Shown here in pieces: positions 60,395 through 64,000 of a DNA stretch of 64,000 bases. Positions within the stretch are counted from its first letter, which is position 1, and every line of letters begins with the position of its first letter. This DNA is from Candidatus Ribeiella danica. Lineage in GTDB: Bacteria; Chloroflexota; Chloroflexia; Chloroflexales; Roseiflexaceae. Location: positions 434,001 through 498,000 of the forward strand of contig JADKFS010000002.1 in NCBI GenBank assembly GCA_016717335.1, read 5' to 3'. The notes under the pieces were generated by a model. It ran no database searches. It had not been told where the DNA came from and worked only from the letters and a program-made list of their open reading frames with translations. Both the position numbers and the translations under genes were made by a program.

Positions 60395-61371
60395 ATGCTC
60401 TGACCAACCGCCAGTGTCTTCACATATGGATCGATCTTCTCTTGGCGATATCGCCGGCGCACACGCGCACGCCGCACAAGCCCCGCGATCAGCTCCTGGT
60501 ACGAGAGCCCCTGCGTCGTCGCGGTGATCCAGTAGAGGCGTGCCGTATCCGGACGACTGCTCATCATATAGTTCACGGCCATCAGCAGCGAGCACACCGC
60601 AGACTGCTCCACAATCTGCTGGTAGACACCTTGCCGCTGCAGGTACGACGACCAGCGGCGGGCGAGCAGGAGCAGCTCGGTCGCATAGTATCCGTTGTTA
60701 TTCAGCTCGAATGTCTCCTGTCCAGTATGCTCCATGATCTCGCAGCCGAACTGGTCGACGATCAGCACATCACCGGCGGTCATCATTTTCAGCCAGTAGT
60801 CGACGTCGCCCAGGAGCCGCATGTCCATCGCGAATCGCCCGGCCTGCTCTGCCGCCGATCGGCGCAGGAGGATGCCCGAAGGCAAGTTCAGCGGCGTGCC
60901 CTTGTAGTGGGAAAGCATCCACAGCGTCGCTCCGATCATCTCCGCGCCACGATACTCTCCGGGCGCCATCAGGTCGGCTACCACCCGCTTGCGTCGGTAC
61001 GTCTGGTCCACGGCCCAGCCGCGCGTGGAGAGCAGGCTGACGTTCGGGTGCTGCTGCATCGCGTCGATCTCGCCGCGCAGGCAGCCTGGGAGCAGCCGAT
61101 CGTCCGAGCCGAGGATGCGAATGTAGGTGCCCTGCGCCAGCTCCAGACAGCGATTGAAATTGCCGAACAGGCCCAGGTTGCGCTCGTTGCGCACCAGCCG
61201 CAGCCGCGGATCGGAGTAGCCGTTCGCGATATCCCACGAGCGGTCGGTCGAGCAATTGTCGACCACGAGGATCTCGATATCGCGATCCGCCTGGGCCAGC
61301 GCGGACTCGATCGCCTGGCCGAGCAGCGCCTCGCGATTAAAGACAGGTATAGCGATAGTGCAGCTGATCAT
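60391..61371 (-). CDS. Glycosyltransferase family 2
   Basis: A 326-residue GT-A enzyme: CTIAIPVFNREALLGQAIESALAQADRDIEILVVDNCSTDRSWDIANGY, then ILGSDDRLLPGCLRGE with the DD (DxD-like) metal motif, and LPSGILLRRSAAEQAGRF / LGDVDYWLKMM as acceptor-side and catalytic Asp. The ATG at 61371 follows GGGAGAG. Adds a sugar to a lipid-linked intermediate. It overlaps the flippase start by 4 nt, so both are co-translated. Confidence 0.92.
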   Translation of the reverse strand: MISCTIAIPVFNREALLGQAIESALAQADRDIEILVVDNCSTDRSWDIANGYSDPRLRLVRNERNLGLFGNFNRCLELAQGTYIRILGSDDRLLPGCLRGEIDAMQQHPNVSLLSTRGWAVDQTYRRKRVVADLMAPGEYRGAEMIGATLWMLSHYKGTPLNLPSGILLRRSAAEQAGRFAMDMRLLGDVDYWLKMMTAGDVLIVDQFGCEIMEHTGQETFELNNNGYYATELLLLARRWSSYLQRQGVYQQIVEQSAVCSLLMAVNYMMSSRPDTARLYWITATTQGLSYQELIAGLVRRARVRRRYRQEKIDPYVKTLAVGQSI

Positions 61372-61393
61372 CGTTGAGTCTCTCCCAAGGCCA

Positions 61394-61840
61394 CTAGCCA
61401 TGCTTGATCGCCCAGTCATACGGGATGCGCGCGTCGAACGGGCTCAGACGATCGATCTCTTCCGGCGCGTGGGGCATCGTCGCGCAGTTCGCGACGATGC
61501 TGTCCTCGGCGATACCCTTGAAGCCATTCCAGACCAGCGGGGGGATAGTGACGAGCTGATAGTTGTCCGGCCCCAGAAACAGCTCCATCAGCTCGCCATG
61601 CGTGGGCGAGCCTGGCCGCTCGTCGTAGAGCACCAGCTTGATCTTGCCAAACGGCACGGCATAGTTCAAGGTCATTTCCTTGTGTATGTGCCAGGCCTTG
61701 ATCGCGCCGCGATGCACGCACGAGAAGTAGATCTCGCCGAATTGCTGAAACACCGCATCGTCGCGCCGCAGCATGTGCATGATCTTGCCGCGCTCGTCAA
61801 CGATCTGGCGCAGCGGCTGGACGCTGACTCCATCGATCAT
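61394..61840 (-). CDS. Cupin sugar 3,5-epimerase-like protein (RfbC/WxcM family)
   Basis: A 148-residue cupin: VSVQPLRQIVDERGKIMHMLRRDD, FGEIYFSCVHRGAIKAWHIHKEMTLNYAV and GPDNYQLVTIPPLVWNGFKGI match the dTDP-4-dehydrorhamnose 3,5-epimerase/isomerase fold (the conserved H in WHxH). Shorter than full RfbC (about 180). It could act on the CDP- or dTDP-hexose made by the neighbours. ATGA overlap with the upstream epimerase gene. Confidence 0.82.
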   Translation of the reverse strand: MIDGVSVQPLRQIVDERGKIMHMLRRDDAVFQQFGEIYFSCVHRGAIKAWHIHKEMTLNYAVPFGKIKLVLYDERPGSPTHGELMELFLGPDNYQLVTIPPLVWNGFKGIAEDSIVANCATMPHAPEEIDRLSPFDARIPYDWAIKHG

Positions 61841-62728
61841 GCAAGCCCCTCCATCCGTCTGATGCCAGTCTCAAGGTCAGTTGTCGCCTGCCAACCCGGT
61901 ACGTTCTCGCCACTCCAGGGCACCATCACCTCGCGCTCACGGTAGGGCCGGCCGCCCCACCGAATGTCGATCCGCTGGCCCATCACCCGCTCGTAGAGCG
62001 CTGCAACCTCGCGAAGCATGAGCTGCCGGCCCGAGCTGACGCCGTACGCGCTCGCGAGGTCTGGCCGATCCGCGCGCAGCAGTCGCTCGGCCTGGAGGAA
62101 CGCCTGCACCACGTCGTCGATATAGACCAGATCGAGCTTCTGCTCTCCAGGCGACATCGCCAGCGGCTCGCCGCCCTCGATCGCTTGGCGCAGCAGCGCG
62201 AACAGCTTATTGCGCGAATCGTTCGGCCCATACGTGTCGAACAGCTTGAGCGTCAGAGTACGCAGCGGGTAGGCGTCGGCGTAGAACTGCGCGATATCCT
62301 CGAAGGCCTGCTTTGTGGCCGCGTACAGGCAAACGGCGCGGTAGTCGTGCTGATCGTAATGCTGCCAGGACGTGCCGGCGCTCACCAGAAAGGGCACAGC
62401 GTGAGTCGACATCGCCTCCAAGAGCTGGGCGCCAAGCAGAATATTCGACCTGATCAGCGGCTCGACATCATCTGGCCGATGCTGCGCCAGGAACAGCGAG
62501 GCCAGGTGGAAAACGATATCCGGGGCCGCCTGTTCGAAGAGGCGCAGCATCCCGCCGGTCGTTCCATCATGCGTATGGATCACAGGATTCCCGGGCAGCG
62601 CGGCGAGCCTGCGCGGCGCTGAGCTAGCTCGTACGATCAGATGCACTTGGCGCCCCTGCTCAAGCAGGGCCGCCGCGAGATGATACCCGACAAAGCCGGT
62701 CGCGCCAGTGATCAGCACACGTGCATCG

Positions 62729-62745
<17 letters not shown>
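61837..62745 (-). CDS. NAD-dependent epimerase/dehydratase (nucleotide-sugar SDR)
   Basis: A 302-residue extended SDR: VLITGATGFVGYHLAAALLEQG (Rossmann GxxGxxG), VFHLASLF, and the catalytic YAATK (Tyr/Lys in CLYAATKQAFED). DTYGPNDSRNKLFALL is the GPxD/R block. With RfbH next door, a reductase or epimerase of a CDP-dideoxyhexose (paratose, abequose or tyvelose type) is likely but not fixed by sequence. A downstream ATG at 62736 (MHSDARVLITG) is an equally good start; the gene overlaps rfbH. Confidence 0.87.

Positions 62746-64000
<1,255 letters not shown>

Overview
This is a GC-rich bacterial chromosome window. It most likely comes from the Chloroflexota, class Chloroflexia (Roseiflexus/Kouleothrix-like). 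That placement is an inference from four things: a GlgE/maltose-1-phosphate synthase pair; secreted proteins carrying the CFPETG...YW..NGGL..FG.PIS module; a caa3-type oxidase cluster; and intergenic DNA packed with 7-8 bp tandem repeats. No rRNA or tRNA gene, phage gene, transposase or CRISPR array was recognised.

Layout. 0-3.1 kb (minus): the 3' part of glgE, and the glycogen/maltosyl-phosphate synthase. 3.2-3.6 kb: first copy of a GC-rich dispersed element. 3.7-14.3 kb: a giant secreted beta-helix protein, a membrane protein, a CinA-nucleotidyltransferase fusion, an S58 (DmpA-type) peptidase, a secreted sorbosone-dehydrogenase-like protein, and a small orphan on the opposite strand. 14.8-18 kb: a two-gene unit encoding a small protein and a CHAT-STAND-TPR protein, which looks like a conflict or cell-death module. 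18.3-19.3 kb: trpD. 20.2-22.7 kb: an acyltransferase fused to a serine hydrolase. 23.5-28.1 kb: a CoA-transferase gene broken by indels, two small hypotheticals, tlyA interrupted by a short tandem-repeat insertion, a cysteine-cluster protein and an APH-like kinase. 28.3-29.5 kb (minus): a tandem-domain Cu/Zn superoxide dismutase with an LPNTG anchor. 30.1-35.4 kb (plus): coxB-coxA-coxC-coxD-ctaG. 35.6-37.6 kb (minus): uvrC. 38.1-41.8 kb (minus): a second CFPETG-module protein, a metallophosphoesterase and two small genes. 42.3-50.8 kb (minus): a tryptophan operon, with a sigma-70-like promoter and a tryptophan T-box leader followed by trpB2, trpS, trpE, ybaK, trpG, lrgA/lrgB-like genes and an ATP-grasp-like gene. 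51.2-58.1 kb (minus): four polytopic glycosyltransferases. 58.1-64 kb (minus): a surface-polysaccharide cluster (methyltransferase, flippase, GT2, cupin epimerase, NAD epimerase, RfbH-type dehydrase) that runs off the right edge.

The most unusual feature is the repeat content. First, a mosaic GC-rich palindromic element recurs at least seven times in both orientations, and at two sites it has expanded into 73-bp tandem arrays. Second, heptamer/octamer short tandem repeats fill nearly every gap of the trp and cox operons. They have also entered functional sequence: in frame in uvrC and trpE, disruptively in tlyA, and inside the T-box leader RNA. The same words recur at distant loci, which suggests a mobile or copied process rather than local slippage alone.

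Several genes also carry 1-nt indels (coxB 3' end, CoA transferase). These could be real decay or assembly error. All functional calls come from reading motifs, and no database search was run.
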